From Bacteroidales bacterium (GTDB lineage: Bacteria > Bacteroidota > Bacteroidia > Bacteroidales > UBA932), in NCBI GenBank assembly GCA_024402115.1, contig JAKSJQ010000008.1, forward strand, positions 7,706 through 71,705: a stretch of 64,000 bases of DNA, in the 5' to 3' direction. Positions within the stretch are counted from its first letter, which is position 1; each line of letters begins with the position of its first letter. The notes beneath the pieces are model-generated. The model searched no databases, was not told the origin of the DNA, and worked only from the letters and a program-made list of their open reading frames with translations. This document shows, in pieces, positions 63,935 through 64,000 of the stretch. A program made the position numbers and the translations under genes.

Positions 63935-64000
63935 TTATTTATGCTTGGGACGGCGATCGGTACTTTTTCCACCTTTTTTCGAATCAAAACGATCGTTTTT
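63935..64000 (-). CDS. C-terminal 21 residues of an unidentified protein
   Basis: Open from the window edge to a TAA at 63935-63937, giving a basic tail with KKGGKSTDRRPKHK at its end. Such tails are common on ribonucleases and RNA helicases, but this is too short to name. The terminator 8 bp downstream supports a real gene end. Confidence 0.4.
   Translation of the reverse strand, partial: KNDRFDSKKGGKSTDRRPKHK

Noticed and set aside
63737..64000. Insertion sequence end interrupting uxaC
   Set aside because: No transposase, no terminal inverted repeat at the junction; the right side reads as an ordinary gene start, terminator and gene end.

Overview
The window comes from a member of Bacteroidales; nothing in it names the genus. 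The evidence is two SusC/SusD pairs, two hybrid two-component regulators, many lipoboxes, and promoters of the Bacteroidetes type (TTTG, 19-21 bp, TAnnTTTG). Coding regions are moderately GC-rich with strong preference for CTC, AAG, AAC and ATC codons. Apart from a housekeeping stretch and a hexuronate edge, it is one large accessory region for plant hemicellulose or glycoprotein glycans rich in arabinose.

Left block (1-12921). A minus-strand run encodes a GH54 arabinofuranosidase (cut by the window edge), a type-B carboxylesterase and a clan GH-A hydrolase. Divergent from it, three plus-strand genes share one alpha/beta-hydrolase domain: a GH43 arabinanase fused to a copy without the nucleophile serine, a frameshifted esterase, and a double-domain esterase. 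A second minus-strand run holds two more type-B carboxylesterases around a VKOR-thioredoxin fusion.

PUL 1 (13167-23405). susC and susD, a terminator, a hybrid two-component regulator, and a Y-family DNA polymerase that starts 3 nt after the regulator. A convergent SnoaL-like lipoprotein follows. Then comes a GH31 alpha-xylosidase-type enzyme with three envelope proteins downstream: a lipoprotein, a multi-pass membrane protein and a CxxCH propeller lipoprotein.

PUL 2 (30829-50572, mostly minus strand). A susC-susD-GH43-GH27-GH27-GH-A-GH127 operon, two separately transcribed GH43 paralogues, and a divergent second hybrid regulator. Next to it is a plus-strand operon of a nitroreductase, a GH43-like lipoprotein, a GH3 beta-xylosidase-type enzyme and an aldose 1-epimerase. 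Together the enzymes would remove acyl groups, alpha- and beta-L-arabinofuranose, alpha-galactose, alpha-xylose and beta-xylose.

Right block (56000-64000). Bax-inhibitor-like protein, TSCPD protein, a plus-strand run (glycolipid-type glycosyltransferase, MBL-fold lipoprotein, small lipoprotein, prolyl-tRNA editing protein, esterase), a structured non-coding element, uxaB, tandem hairpin repeats, and the first quarter of uxaC. uxaC breaks at about 63716-63736 into what looks like the antisense 5' end of an rRNA methyltransferase gene. This is either a real rearrangement or an assembly chimera. No tRNA, rRNA, CRISPR array or transposase gene was recognised.
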